Shown here in pieces: positions 1 through 11,665 of a DNA stretch of 64,000 nucleotides. Below the pieces are notes generated by a model. The model was not told the DNA's origin and searched no databases. It saw nothing but the letters and a program-made list of their open reading frames with translations. Made by a program: the position numbers and the translations under genes. Within the stretch, counting starts at the first letter, position 1, and every line of letters starts with the position of its first letter. This DNA is from Epiperipatus broadwayi (lineage: Eukaryota > Onychophora > Udeonychophora > Euonychophora > Peripatidae), in contig JAQFVV010006733.1 in NCBI GenBank assembly GCA_028023455.1, positions 346,430-410,429 on the forward strand. Reading direction: 5' to 3'.

Positions 1-1401
1 TTTGCCGCTGTGCCAAAGCAATGTGTGATTTATAGTAGTTCCAAGTGAGTGAATTTTTTTTTTAAATCTTGCTTTGATCAGCTGAATTTAAACTTTTGTG
101 CTTAATTTGGCACGGGGCAACTGATCAATAGGCTACATAAATTAGATTAAATTATTATAAATAAAGTTATCAAATTTAAGTATTTTGTTATAATTCATTT
201 TGAACTAGCATATATAGCTAATATTTCTAACTTTTTTTTTTTTTTTTTGTAATTAAGTTGTGAGGAAATGCTGTTTAACCTTTAAGGTCAGGTTAACTGT
301 CAAGCAGATGGTCCATGTCTTAGAGTCAGTTTTAAAATAAATATATTTAAGTTTGTTTTTCATGAAAATAATTAAGGTCGTATCATTTAATTAAGATTCT
401 GTTCTTTATTTTCAATATATATTTGATTGAAGTAAATTAGTTCATTTTAAGAAGGGAAGAGGGTATAGAATATAAAGTCTTTATTTCTAATAAAATTTAA
501 TATTTATATTACTATTTTTATTTTACTAGCAATTTTCATAATATTTTTAATGATAGGGGCTTAGTATAATTAATCACAAAATTATTACTAACTCTGGGGG
601 TGTGGGGTGCTGGAATTAATTATGTTGGGAGATGGGGGAGAGGATCGGGAAACAAAACATTACCTAGTCCTATTGCTTGGCCCTAATATTCTATTATAAA
701 GTCATTCAAACTTGCCTAAGAAAAAACATAACAAAATATATATATGAATTTTATATTTACATAAGAGAGATTATAATAAGAAACGGCATAGAAATAAAAA
801 GAGATTAATTATACTACACATGAGAGATTATATAAAACAGATACAAAACGTAACAAAAAAAATTTGATATTGAAAGCAACAAAAATTGATTTTTCAAAGA
901 GGACTACACAAACACTACGATTGCAAAAGTTTTATAATAATGAAATAGAATTTAAAAAAAATGAGAAAATTGTGACAAAGGAAATATAAAAATTGAAGTT
1001 AAAACGATTTGGACATTTATAAAATATTTGAGAAATTTTAAGTGTCCAAAGTCTTTACAATTATGTGCATTGTTGAGAGACGTGTAAGAAAAATAATAAT
1101 TAATCAATAAAATACATTAATGATTTTAATCTTAGTAGATTAACATTTTAGTTTTGCCGTAATTTTTGCAGGTATTACTTTAATCTGTTGTGTATAAATT
1201 TATCATGTATAATAAATAAACTCTTTAAAAATAAAAGCAAAAAGAATACTAGAAAACAAAAAAAATTATTTTTAATAAATAGTCCTCGAAAAAGCAATGG
1301 TCCTTTAAAAAATTTCATCATCTTCAGTCATTAGCCATTTTTCAACAAGTTATGAGACCATTCTAAGTTTCAAAGAAAAAATATAGAAAGATAAATATAT
1401 A
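1..1401. other. A+T-rich stretch, nothing recognised
   Basis: I see no coding potential and no clear repeat boundary here. The stretch is rich in A and T runs, for example a T18 run near 232, and holds only short chance reading frames. A single G-rich patch lies near 590-650. Confidence 0.6.
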
Positions 1402-1805
1402 CTATAGAGCAGGGGTCCCCAACCTTTTTGCATTTAAGAGCATATTTTATAATACTGACCAAGTGGCGGGCACCATTTATTTTTTGAATTAGATGGCATG
1501 CACCATTTATTTTTTCAATGTAAATTTATAATTGGATATTGTTAATAATATACATAATGTACAAAAAAAATTTATTTCAAAAATAAAATTTTAATATATA
1601 ATTAACATTTATATTTTTACGCTGTAAAAGTATAGTATATCCTACAATTTGATTACAATAATTTATAAGAAATTTAAAAAAATTACATTTATTTGTATCA
1701 GATAAATAATTTTTTATCATGTTCGGATAGCGGTGGGCACATGTAAAACAGTCTGCAGGCACCATGGCGCCCGCAGGCATAGGGTTGGGGACCCCTGCTA
1801 TAGAA
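1402..1805. mobile_element. non-autonomous hAT transposon (MITE) with TSD
   Basis: The element spans 1410-1797 (388 bp). It begins CAGGGGTCCCCAACC and ends with the exact inverted complement of those 15 bases, the terminal sequence style of hAT elements. It is flanked by ctatagag (1402-1409) and ctatagaa (1798-1805), an 8-bp duplication with one mismatch, the length known for hAT. The interior is A+T-rich, repeats a short 'caccatttattttttt'-like motif near 1470 and 1501, and encodes no transposase, so it would need a partner in trans. Confidence 0.88.
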
Positions 1806-2990
1806 TTAGGAAATTGTAAATAGAAATGTATATAAATAGGCTGATAGATTAATCGACTAATAAATAAAAACTAATTCAACTCTAAACTCAGTTTTCAATA
1901 ATATATGCTTAAATACTGAAATTGTGCTGAAAGGTAAGTAGTGCAAACTACCAGTATTGAGACTTAGTACAATTTTACAGTAATCTGTGGCTTGGTGACT
2001 GTGCAGTACTTCCTTTTTGGAGAGAGAAATTGCACATGTGCTCACACACAAACATATATTTATTCATATTTTAATTATATCATTATAAATGAAGATTTGT
2101 AAGGGGAATCTTTCTTAAGGACTGAAAAAATAATCTAATATATTTGTGTTTTCATTTATGATATCTTTTTTTTAAAAAATGGTGTAAAAAGTAGCATTAT
2201 CATAGTTTAAAAGTTGGAGACTTTATATAATATTATTTTTTTTTTTAAAAAATCCATATTAAAAAATTTCCTCAGATTAAAATACTCCATATGTACAATA
2301 AGAAAAATAATGGTTTCCTTTGCAGAAACTTCATAGTTTTCTTTTCCTCATCTTTATCTTTTTCTCTTGACAGAAAGTATTCAGTATTCTAATTCACATC
2401 AAACTTTTTACACTCACTCATTTGGTTCTGAGTTTAAAGAGTTTATACAGAACCAAGAATTAACATTCCTTGATGAAATTTTAATTTCCTTTTGCAGTTA
2501 CCACAATGACAGGGTAGCAGAATTAACAGATAATGATTTCTGAATGGATTCCCCATTACATAAAGTAAAAAAAAAAATTCAATTTAATCAACTGAAATGA
2601 ATTGTAGCTAGTCATTTGAATAGTTGAATATCACTTGACCATCCAAGCAACTAATAATGCAGTTATATAATTTTAAATTTGGAATATTCTTTAATTTTTT
2701 AATAGGATGACTATATCAATATTTCACATTTTCATGATTGTTATCTGGAAAGCAAACTATCTTGGAATAGTCAAGTGACAAACTGCAAAATTTGCTTATT
2801 AATATGCTGTTTTTCAGTTATCATTGTACATGTCCTAGATATCAATTACATTTAAAATTGTATTTTCAAAAACAGTTTTCAGATGACTTCTTGTTTGCAT
2901 AAAATGTAAAACACACAATATTTAGAGAAAGAGCTTAAAATATTAAAAAATATTAACCTCCAAAGTTGAGTATTATTTCAATTTGATATT
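1806..2990. other. A+T-rich stretch, nothing recognised
   Basis: No gene, RNA or transposon signature is visible. Reading frames are short and low in complexity. Confidence 0.55.
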
Positions 2991-3066
2991 AAAAGAGAGA
3001 GAGAGGGGGGGGAGGGAGGGAGGGAAGGAGAGAGGGGAAGGGAGAAAGAGGGAGAGAGAGAAAAAA
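2991..3066 (+). repeat. polypurine tract (GA/GGGA-rich)
   Basis: An uninterrupted purine run of about 76 bases built from GA, GGGA and GGGAGG units. Such mirror-like homopurine tracts can form triplex (H-DNA) structures. This is a simple-sequence expansion with no coding content. Confidence 0.9.
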
Positions 3067-3591
3067 ACAAAAAGTACTGTATTTTTTTATTCATTAGCAG
3101 CAAATTATTTTATTTCTTTAATACAGTGATCAAAACTGGAAAAGAAAAAGTAGATATTTTTCTTTCATTTATTAGCAGTAGAATAATCTGTATTAATTAT
3201 AAAATTGTTAACTTCAGGATATCCATTATTTTAAATATTATTAACAATATAAAGTTTTAAATAATATTGCTTTACAAAAACATTTTTAATATAATAATTG
3301 TCTAACAATATAGTCTTTAAAAAAGAAGCATTTATTATGTCACAATAACATTTTAATTGTGGAAAAATCAAATTAAGCAAAAATGTTTTGAAATGGACTA
3401 ATTTACATAAGATGAGAATTGTCTATCAATTTTTAAATATTACTAGATAATGAAAGTAAATAGACATGTGACTTTTTTTTTTAGAAAAAATCCCAATTTA
3501 AATTAATTGATTTAACTTTTTCAAATAATAAGTGTATATTTAACTCTATCTCATTCTATTATTTGTTTCAACAATGTCAACTTTATTTATA

Positions 3592-4561
3592 TACACCTGG
3601 GTCTCGTTTTATGCGGATTATTTTAATGCAATTTTGAAGTTATGTGATTCATGTTTCTTCTTAATATCTTTCATATTTCACTATATTTATTAGATATCAA
3701 AAAATTTAAATTATTAATAACTTATTTTTACTTGAAATACTTTTTTTCCCCGAAAATATAACGTTATATTAGCAGCTAATGTGAATATGGCCTGAAGCAG
3801 TATTTAGATTTTTAGCTTCTATGTAAATAACTTATTTATACTAATGAGTAAATAATAGATTTATACTTACATATAAAAATATTGCAATAAATATTCAAAA
3901 AATTTAAACTTTTAAAACGTACTTTGTTATATATAACGGAAATAAATAATCTTTTAGATTTTTAAAATAAAAAACGAAGATTTTATAAACTGAAAATAAT
4001 CTTTTTAATGATAATGTATAATTTTTTTGTTTTGATTACAATCTCATTTTTTAAATATAGAATCAGAAAACCATTAACACAGCATAAGACTGCAAGTGGC
4101 ACTAGTTGTACATCACATCATAAATAAAAATTAAATGGATAACTGGTTTCTCTGGGCATAATTGCAGAGAGATTCTTGACTTCATTTAAGGAGAAGCTAC
4201 AATACTTCACATCAAATCTGATTTCTTTCCAGTTTACAAATGAGGCTAGCGGTAATGATTAAAATATGTATGAAAAATGTAAAATTAAATACTGTAGTAA
4301 TAAAAAAAGGAAAAAAAAGTTTGTCTTGTATTAATTTTTTCAAATATTTGAAATTTTTTATTAGTCATACTTTAATTGCTTATTTTTTTAATGCAAATTT
4401 TAAAGTAATTCTTCCTTGTTGCTTTGCTTTTGTGCAAATTCTGAAAATTACAGCACCTATCCCCCATTTTTCAAGGTAAGTCAAGTCTATTTTTGTGTGA
4501 TTTTTTTTAATGCGGGTTTTCTGTGGAACCTATCTACCACATAAAATGAGACCCAGGGGTA
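3592..4561. mobile_element. pogo/Tigger-like DNA transposon remnant
   Basis: Inverted termini are visible at 3594-3620 and 4533-4559: left CACCTGGGTCTCGTTTTATG, right (complement) CCCCTGGGTCTCATTTTATG. TA dinucleotides at 3592 and 4560 fit the Tc1/mariner-pogo target duplication. The right inner part also reads, in complement, like the Tigger subterminal pattern (TAGGTTCCA...AAACCCGCATTAAA). No transposase survives. The only frame of note, 4240-4479 (+), is 79 codons and matches nothing I know. The interior has acquired a LINE-A tail stub at 4137-4216. Assignment to pogo/Tigger rests on the termini only. Confidence 0.6.
4137..4216 (+). mobile_element. 80-bp 3'-end stub of LINE family A
   Basis: This matches the last ~75 bases of the family A elements (copies at 8879-13560, 15995-16409, 45432-48028). 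The shared parts are a GGTTT-TCTGGGCATAATTGC block, then TTCTTGACTT, then TTTAAGGAGAAGC, ending in a TCACATCA-type tail. It is most simply a severely 5'-truncated insertion, or a SINE borrowing the LINE tail. Confidence 0.8.
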
Positions 4562-6465
4562 TATATTCTCATGCAAATTATAATTTGCATTTGTTATTAT
4601 AGTCACTTTATACACATAAACTGTATACAAGGAGGGACCCAAAAATGATCAGAATCATTTTCTGGTTTGTGAGATTGTTATAATATGCTTCAGTTGTTAC
4701 ATACTTCTTGTAGAGAATCTTTCTGCATTAATCTGCCAAATGACATTGCCATGTAAAATTGGGGGTCATGTAGCACTTTTTATTTTGTAAATTGCATATT
4801 TGTCAACTCTTTTATAATGGCTGAAATGTTCAAATAATGTAAAATTCTGTTTTGGGTTATAGAAAACAGCAAAAAAAAAAAGTTATAAGGCTTGAAACAG
4901 ATTATAAGCAAGATGATCTCATAAAAATATAAGTTTATGAGTGGTTTAATTGATTTTAAATTTAATACATCCCTAAAATGCCTTGTGAGTGAAAGTCCAA
5001 AGTCAAAACAATGCTGATTTTTTTAATGCAAAAGGCATTTTTCTCTCAGGTTTAGTCATGCATTTTATCTGCAAGTTTGGAAACGTTTACATGATTTGGT
5101 AAAATGTAAACATTCTGTTTGTGAGAAAGAAAAGGGAACAAGCTCCACCCCAACAAAATGTCATCTCTCAAAGCCTTGAGTGTGAAATACCTTTCAATTA
5201 AATTCAGCACAACCCAGTTTATCTATCAGTCGTATTTGCTTGATCTCACTTCATGCGATTTTTTTTTAAATCTCTCAAATGAAAAAATGTCCCAATTTGT
5301 TTTTGGATGTATGTGGACTTAGAAGTAGTGGGAATAAATGACATATGCATTAAACGGCATGACTTTGCTGGACTGCTTTGAAAAACAAAAAATACATTTA
5401 AACCATCATATTGCATCAACTGGGTAGTAATTTGAAAAAGATCCGATTATTTTTGGGTGTGCCCTCTCTTATTCATGAGAGTATTTATTTTTATTTATTT
5501 ACTGATTTCCTCTTTTTTTTAAATCATAATTGCATTTTAAATTTTGTCTGTATTTTTTTTTCATTCATTTTTATTCAACCTCCACAATGTTGTGTGTGCT
5601 TTTATTCAGACCACACTCTAGGATCTTGTTTATTCAGTTTTTAAATTTGGCTCATCATTTTGGGAAATTGCCCACATTAAAACTCCAATATGTGCTTTAA
5701 AGAAAAAACTATATTGTACTATGTGCAGAGTATGAGAGACAATGTTTATGAAAGTCTAATATGTCTAATAATTTGAGACATAAAGTTTGCACAAAACAAA
5801 TATCGATCAAATTGTTTTTACAATAGATGGTGTTTGTAAATTATTATAAGATATATAAAATCTGGAACTAAAATTTAAAAGATCTTTTCACTTATGTTTT
5901 GTTATTTGTAAAATAAAATCAAGACTGTTATCTAATCATTGTACTTAAAATTAATTCTGTCTTTTTAAGTATTATACATAATTATCAATAGATTAAAGCT
6001 TCACACCCATTTTACAAATAATAGGTGTGTAAATGTTTTGATTTAAAATGTGAGTTATACTTTACATGTTTTGAATGAGTAACATTCATTAAATTATTCT
6101 TAGCTATAATTTTTAATAGTTTTCAATAATATATTGTTGCTCTTTATATATATATATTGTTCTACTTTTTCAACTCCTTAAAAAATGAATGTTTGAGTTA
6201 GTTTTTCACTTTTTAAGCAAACAAAATGCTTTTGCAAATTCACTTTGGTATTCATTCATTTCCAACTTTTGTCTAGCTCCAACCCAGTCAAAAGTTTAAG
6301 GAAATAGTTTAGTATTGTTACATTTTGATTTACAAATGTCAAACTTACTTCATCCACAACTTTGATCCAATCTATTCTAGATAAATACATTAATGATTAT
6401 TACTAATCATTTACTAAATTAAAAATCTTACTAGAAAGAGGTATATTGTATTTTATCACCAAACA
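4562..6465. other. A+T-rich stretch, nothing recognised
   Basis: No supported gene. The longest open frame (5411-5644, +, 77 codons) is F/C/L-rich, lacks a recognisable domain and looks like translated T-rich DNA. No repeat boundary is clear. Confidence 0.5.
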
Positions 6466-6640
6466 TCACATGATCACCATTTCCTATGCTTGCTCATAAC
6501 TGTTGTTAAAACAGGCAAAACAGTAGTGTCCCTCAGTGCAAGCCAGAGTAATCAATGGATGCCAGAAGGATTACAGTAGTGTCACTCAGTGCAAGCCAGA
6601 GTAATCAATGGATGCACATAAAAAAGCATCCGCATTATGT
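6466..6640 (+). mobile_element. family C element (C1), internally deleted
   Basis: It begins with the family C 5' motif ATCACATGATCACCATTTC and the AAAACAGGCAAAAC block. It then holds two direct copies, 53 bp apart, of a segment that other C copies carry once (CAGTAGTGTC...AATCAATGGATGC, from 6521 and 6574). The central hammerhead segment found in other copies is missing. The right end near 6625-6640 is uncertain. Confidence 0.75.
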
Positions 6641-7489
6641 ATATGGGCATGTTTAAAATTTTATTCTAATCTCTGTTTATCAACAAAATGGAGCTACTAC
6701 ATGCTATATATGTTTTATGTGAGGGGTCTCTTAGAACAAAGTATAGCATAGTTTGTTACTCAACTATATATATTTTATTGGCAAACACAATCTCAGATTA
6801 TATTCTCAAAATCTTTCCAACTCTTGTCATTGCTTTATTTAATGATTTTTTTTTATTTAGATAAACTTTAAATTATATATATATATTGTATCCTGACAAT
6901 AGGATGATGACCCCTAGAAAACATTACAAGTCCTTAAATTAGCCTATACTTTTATTTTCTTCAGATACAATTTTATTCTCTTATTATTTCAAATTATCTT
7001 TAATTTATATCAGCAATTATGAGATCCAAAGATCCCATCGGACAAGATCACATACCCTTAAACATTAAACAAATACTAAAATATTTGCTTAATGGCATAA
7101 GAATATTAAGACACTCCTTATTAAGTATCGAAATATTCCCATGACTAATAATAATACTTACATAAATATAATAAAACATCTATAATCATTAACTGTATTG
7201 TAAATTATTTAATAAGGTTATACTATCACTTCTACTGTATATTTATTATTTCCAATCATTTCTACTCTTATATCACTATAATTAATAATAATATTATTAT
7301 AATAAGGAAATCTCAGGATTATCACTGATTTTTAATTAATTATTTATTCAACCTATAAGATATAAAGAGGAATTTACTTAATTCTATAGGTAGTGTACTA
7401 ATTAACAAAATGCTCCCTATCATAATTTATAACTAAAATTATATTACTATTTTATATTTTAATACATTGTACAGGCTTAAACCTGCATT
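6641..7489. other. A+T-rich stretch, nothing recognised
   Basis: Only A+T-rich DNA with short microsatellites such as (AT)n near 6880. No gene is supported. Confidence 0.5.
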
Positions 7490-7710
7490 TATATATGTAA
7501 TATATGCAGGGTTTGAACTCAGACTTTCACATGACCCACCACTCTCAGTGCCATAATCACCAATATTGCTGGTTTAGCATGAAATACGTATATTGGTGAT
7601 TATTTATCTTTTCAACATGTGTGTGATCAGGTAGGTGAGCAATATGTGATGGCACTGAGAGTGGTGGGTCGTGTGAAAGTCTGAGTTCAAACCTGCATAT
7701 ATTTTATATT
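7490..7710. repeat. family D repeat, inverted duplicate (foldback)
   Basis: Arms of about 53 bp at 7501-7554 and 7649-7701 are nearly perfect inverted copies. Each carries the family D 3' block GTGTGAAAGTCTGAGTTCAAA. The right arm belongs to a longer D copy beginning near 7572 (TTTAGCATGAAATACG, then TTGGTGATTATTTATC). Related D copies lie at 22926-23060 (+), 32345-32470 (+) and 52625-52775 (-). GAGTTCAAATCCC in those copies resembles a tRNA B box, so D may be a tRNA-derived SINE; that part is inference. Confidence 0.75.
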
Positions 7711-8878
7711 TTATGATCTCTAATACTTTAATAATAAATAACAACTTTTATTTCAATCATAATCAAAATATACAATCCCAACAACAAATAATTAACAATC
7801 TGATTCTCTATAAATATACATACTTTGCCATATCTAGAATATGTACCTCATTGATGACCCATGTGACCATGGCAGTTTATACAAATTAATACATCTTTTA
7901 AAAGATGTTACCCCCAAATAATTGTTATACATCCTATACTTAAGTGATTTCTTATTTAAATTTTAAATTGTACACTTTAATTAATGTGTATACTACAATT
8001 AGTACTCTGTGAAGATGGCATACGATGATGACTCTAACAAAAGAAATGCAACTAAATATTTAGTTCAATTTATAAACATTAACTCTATTAACATCTTATT
8101 TGCAAAATATTTAAATAATTACTTTTAAAATAATAAATAATTTAACAAATAACAATAAAGAAAACCTTATTTAATAAAATATCCCAATATTCAAACATTT
8201 GTATTTTCTCTTAATTATAATTACCCCAATAACTAAAATTAAGAACCCCATTTAGTTTATTGTTATACTTAACTTTATTTTCTTATATGATAAAATTATA
8301 TATATATTTTATGCTATAACTTCATAATAATCAATTCCATTTTATATATTTCTATTTATACCCATTGTCCTGTATAGATTCTGTTAACAAATATAATTTA
8401 TAAAACACTTAAAACTTCAAAGACATAAGAAGATTAAAAAATATGTACAATTTTTTTTTCTTAAACAAAATATTGTTTTAATATTGTAAAATATTAAATA
8501 TTCATCTTCTTTTATATCTTATGTTATTTATCATTTGAACTTTTTCCCTTTATACCTCTAAAATGGTAATTTAATAATTATTGAACGATTGATTTTTTTT
8601 AAATATCCCATTCAATTTTCTAGTAGCCTTAACTATTCAACTATGTGATTAAATAAAAAATAAAACTATTATATTATATACTTTAAAATATGAAAACTTA
8701 TCACATCCTGTAATAATTTAAATTTAATGTTTATCATGCTATCCTAAATATTGATATAATATATTTTGGGTTAATCATAAAATAAGAAATTTTCTATATT
8801 TATCTTTTAATAATTATATTTATAAAGCGCATCGCGTACTCGTTACTTAACGTAATTAAGGCTAAAACCTTAAGAATA
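7711..8878. other. A+T-rich stretch, nothing recognised
   Basis: No coding or repeat structure is supportable. Short (TA)n runs occur near 8300. Confidence 0.5.
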
Positions 8879-10533
8879 TGCGATGTGATGTGATGTACTG
8901 TGGCTGCTCCGTAAACGAAGTGAAGAATATCTCAGCAATTATGCCCAGATAAACCTGTTAGCCACTTTATTTTCCATTCCCCACTCTAAGTTTTTCCATA
9001 TTCTGCTCCATCCCATTTCCACAACATAATATTTATCAACTCTATGGCCTTTATATCTAAACCACCCTTATCTTTTCACAAACCCAGCATAAAAACCAAT
9101 AACTCACTTTCTGAATAATCACTTTGTTCATATTTATTCTCCCATAACTTCATTATATGTACCCTTTCTGCTTTCAAGCATTTACATTCAATCAACAGAT
9201 GCCTAATATTTTATATATCTTCCTTTCACAATTTACACACTAAATCACCCATAGTTTTCCATTTACATGTATATTCTCTTGTTGCTAAAGATCCCATTCG
9301 AGCCTTAAACAATAAACTACTTTCCTTACTATTATCATAGATTAACTCGCACCCAATGTTCTGTTTTCTTCTATATATATATTTAAGCTCTTCTTGCCCT
9401 CCATATTAGTTCTCCATCTCTCCAACTCCCTATTCTTTATTAATGCATCTATTCTTTTATCCCATTCCTTACCACTATAACACCCAACAATCCTCCTAAC
9501 ACAATCATCCCACCTTTTATACAAGTATACTGATATAAATTCTTTATCCAAATCTTTTGCATACTGCATTACCTTTCTCACCCATCTTGTTACCTGCCCT
9601 TTACTCATAACCCAATTAAACACTATTTTGGCTATTCTTTTACTATCCATAAACTGCAACCTACCAAACATTTTCATTTTACTTTTTGCATCTCCCATAT
9701 AAAAACTTGACCATCCAATTTCTCCCTGAATTGCCTCCTTTGCTGTCCACATCTCTGCATCCAATGCATGGCTTCCTACTTCCTTTTGTACTTTCTCTAA
9801 ATAATTAAAAACCCTTTTACTAATACATAAAACATCATTTCCATATGTTAACCCTGCCACTGCAACTCCCTTCCATACAATTCTAGCTACATCATATTTA
9901 TTATATGAAAACACTATTAGTTTCTTTACTGAACACTTTCTTTTCTTTGCTTCATTTACCATTTTTTTTCTTCCATTCATCCAAGCAATTTTTCTGATTA
10001 CATAAGATGATTCCCAAATACCTATATCTATCCACCACACTTAACTTTATATCCCCCAATAAAAAATCTACATCTTCTCTTTCCCCAGTATTAACCATCA
10101 TTATATTTGATTTTTCTTCACTAAATTTAATCCCCATCTCTTTACCCACCCATGCACATGTCCTCAGCATAATTTCCATATCTTCTCTTCTTTCTGAACA
10201 CAAAAAGATATCAGCCACAAAAAAAAGACCCAACAAAGTATATAATCCCTTGCCACCTATTAACGGTATCTCTATCCCTCTTCTTAGTCTTTCTATTGCT
10301 TTTTCCATTTCACTCAAATACAACAAAAACAAAATAGGTGACATAGGGCATCCTTGTCTTAGTCCCACCCCATTTTTAACTTTAACTGATTCTATATCCC
10401 CTAATTGATAAGTATAGTAATTATTTTCATATAATTTCTTAATAATATTTACTAAAGCTTCATCTATTCCCAAATTTTCTAAACTTACCCATAATCTATT
10501 TCTATTTACTCTATTATATGCCCTCTCTATATC

Positions 10534-10637
10534 TATAAAACTCATATAAAACTGTAAGAAAATAAAGAAGGTTAAGAAAATTACTTGCATTAAAGTGTAT
10601 ATGAGTGAAGTATTATAAGTAATATAAAACTCATATA
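10534..10637 (-). repeat. 74-bp insertion flanked by a 15-bp direct duplication inside LINE A1
   Basis: tataaaactcatata occurs at 10534-10548 and again at 10623-10637. Copy A3 has this sequence once, with the coding frame continuous across it. The 74 bases between (10549-10622) have no counterpart in A3. On the element's sense strand the insert contains a pyrimidine-rich run ending TTTCTTACAG, which resembles a 3' splice site. It disrupts the FIDIERAY block of the reverse transcriptase. Confidence 0.85.
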
Positions 10638-10969
10638 TAATGATCTTCCTGAATTCCTACTCATATCCATAAGTTGTGTAACTACAAATAAACTACATCC
10701 TATCCACCTATCTGATTAAAAACCTTCTTGCAGTTCTCCCACTATATTATTTTCTTCCATCCATTTTGCAAACCTTTTAACCATCATATATGAGAAAACT
10801 TTATATAAAACTGATGTTACCGATATCAGTCTATAATTATTTAACTTTCTATGATCCTTACCCTTTCCCTTAAATAATAATCTTACTCTTGTATTACTCC
10901 CACTATCTGGAAAAACTCTCTTCTGTGCAATTTATTAAAACATGATAATAACTTTACTTTAGCTCTATG

Positions 10970-11017
10970 CCCTAAATTCATTACCAATCTCTGCCCTAAA
11001 TTCATTACCAATCTCTG
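10970..11017 (-). repeat. 24-bp exact tandem duplication in LINE A1
   Basis: Two adjacent identical 24-base units, 10970-10993 and 10994-11017. They duplicate the encoded peptide GNEFRAEI and keep frame. Copy A3 carries the segment once, so the duplication arose within this copy, most simply by replication slippage. Confidence 0.9.
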
Positions 11018-11665
11018 CTGCCCATCCATATAAACCTCTTGCCTTTCTACTTTTTAATCTCTTCCCTGCCTCATTCAATTCATTTTTGTGAACATTCCCA
11101 TTACTAAATGCTTTCATGTTTTCTATCACTAAGTCATTCACATCTAACATTTTTTTCTATATCCATTACATATCTATTTAAGATTCTCTCTAATTCTCTA
11201 AAGCCACATTCTATTCCCTCATCATCTATTAATACTATCTCTCTCTCCTACATTTCTCCTTTTGATGTAATTCCAAAATTTTTTACTCCCATCTCTTCCA
11301 CTTTTATTAATATCCTCCAACAATTTACTATTTAACTTCATCCTCTCTCTATAATTATCCATTTTAGCCAACTTCTTTTTTTCTAAGTGCTTTCCCCATT
11401 TAGCATTAATATTATTTTCACTTTCTTTGTTCTTAATAGCACACTTATATTCTCTGCATGCTTCTTTCCTCTCTTTTACACTTTTACTAACTCTCATTTT
11501 TTTCTTACTTTTATTCTTTTGCATATTCTCAACTAAAACCCTATTTGCCACTTTTTCTATTTCATCACACCAGCCCTTATACTCATCCCCAACCAACTGT
11601 TCGATGGCTTCTTCAACTTTTATTTTATACTTTTCCAATTTATTCTTATCATTCACTCTCCATCC

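Larger units (their letters stand above)
8935..11656 (-). pseudogene. LINE A1 ORF2: reverse transcriptase and C-terminal zinc-knuckle region
   Basis: Broken minus-strand frames encode the LINE reverse transcriptase. A linker region (11656-11222) leads to KSRKARGLYGW near 11040, FIDIERAYNRVN (first catalytic block) and GLRQGCPMSPILF. The catalytic box then reads FFVADIF where the plus-strand copy A3 has FFADDIF, so the first catalytic Asp is Ala (codon at 10213-10215). Downstream come KFSEEKSNIM and YRYLGIIL, then a ~230-codon C-terminal region (10040-9342) continuing in other frames to a CxxC...HLLIEC zinc-knuckle near 9230-9150. A 74-bp insertion splits the first catalytic block. The natural start lies upstream in the endonuclease region. 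Homology to A3 guides the reading. Confidence 0.87.

Noticed and set aside
6521-6620. Direct repeats that could suggest a small CRISPR-like array
   Set aside because: Only two units, and they match family C sequence; the genome is clearly eukaryotic.
10007-10408. 133-codon plus-strand open frame
   Set aside because: It is antisense to the LINE A1 reverse transcriptase and has no domain of its own.
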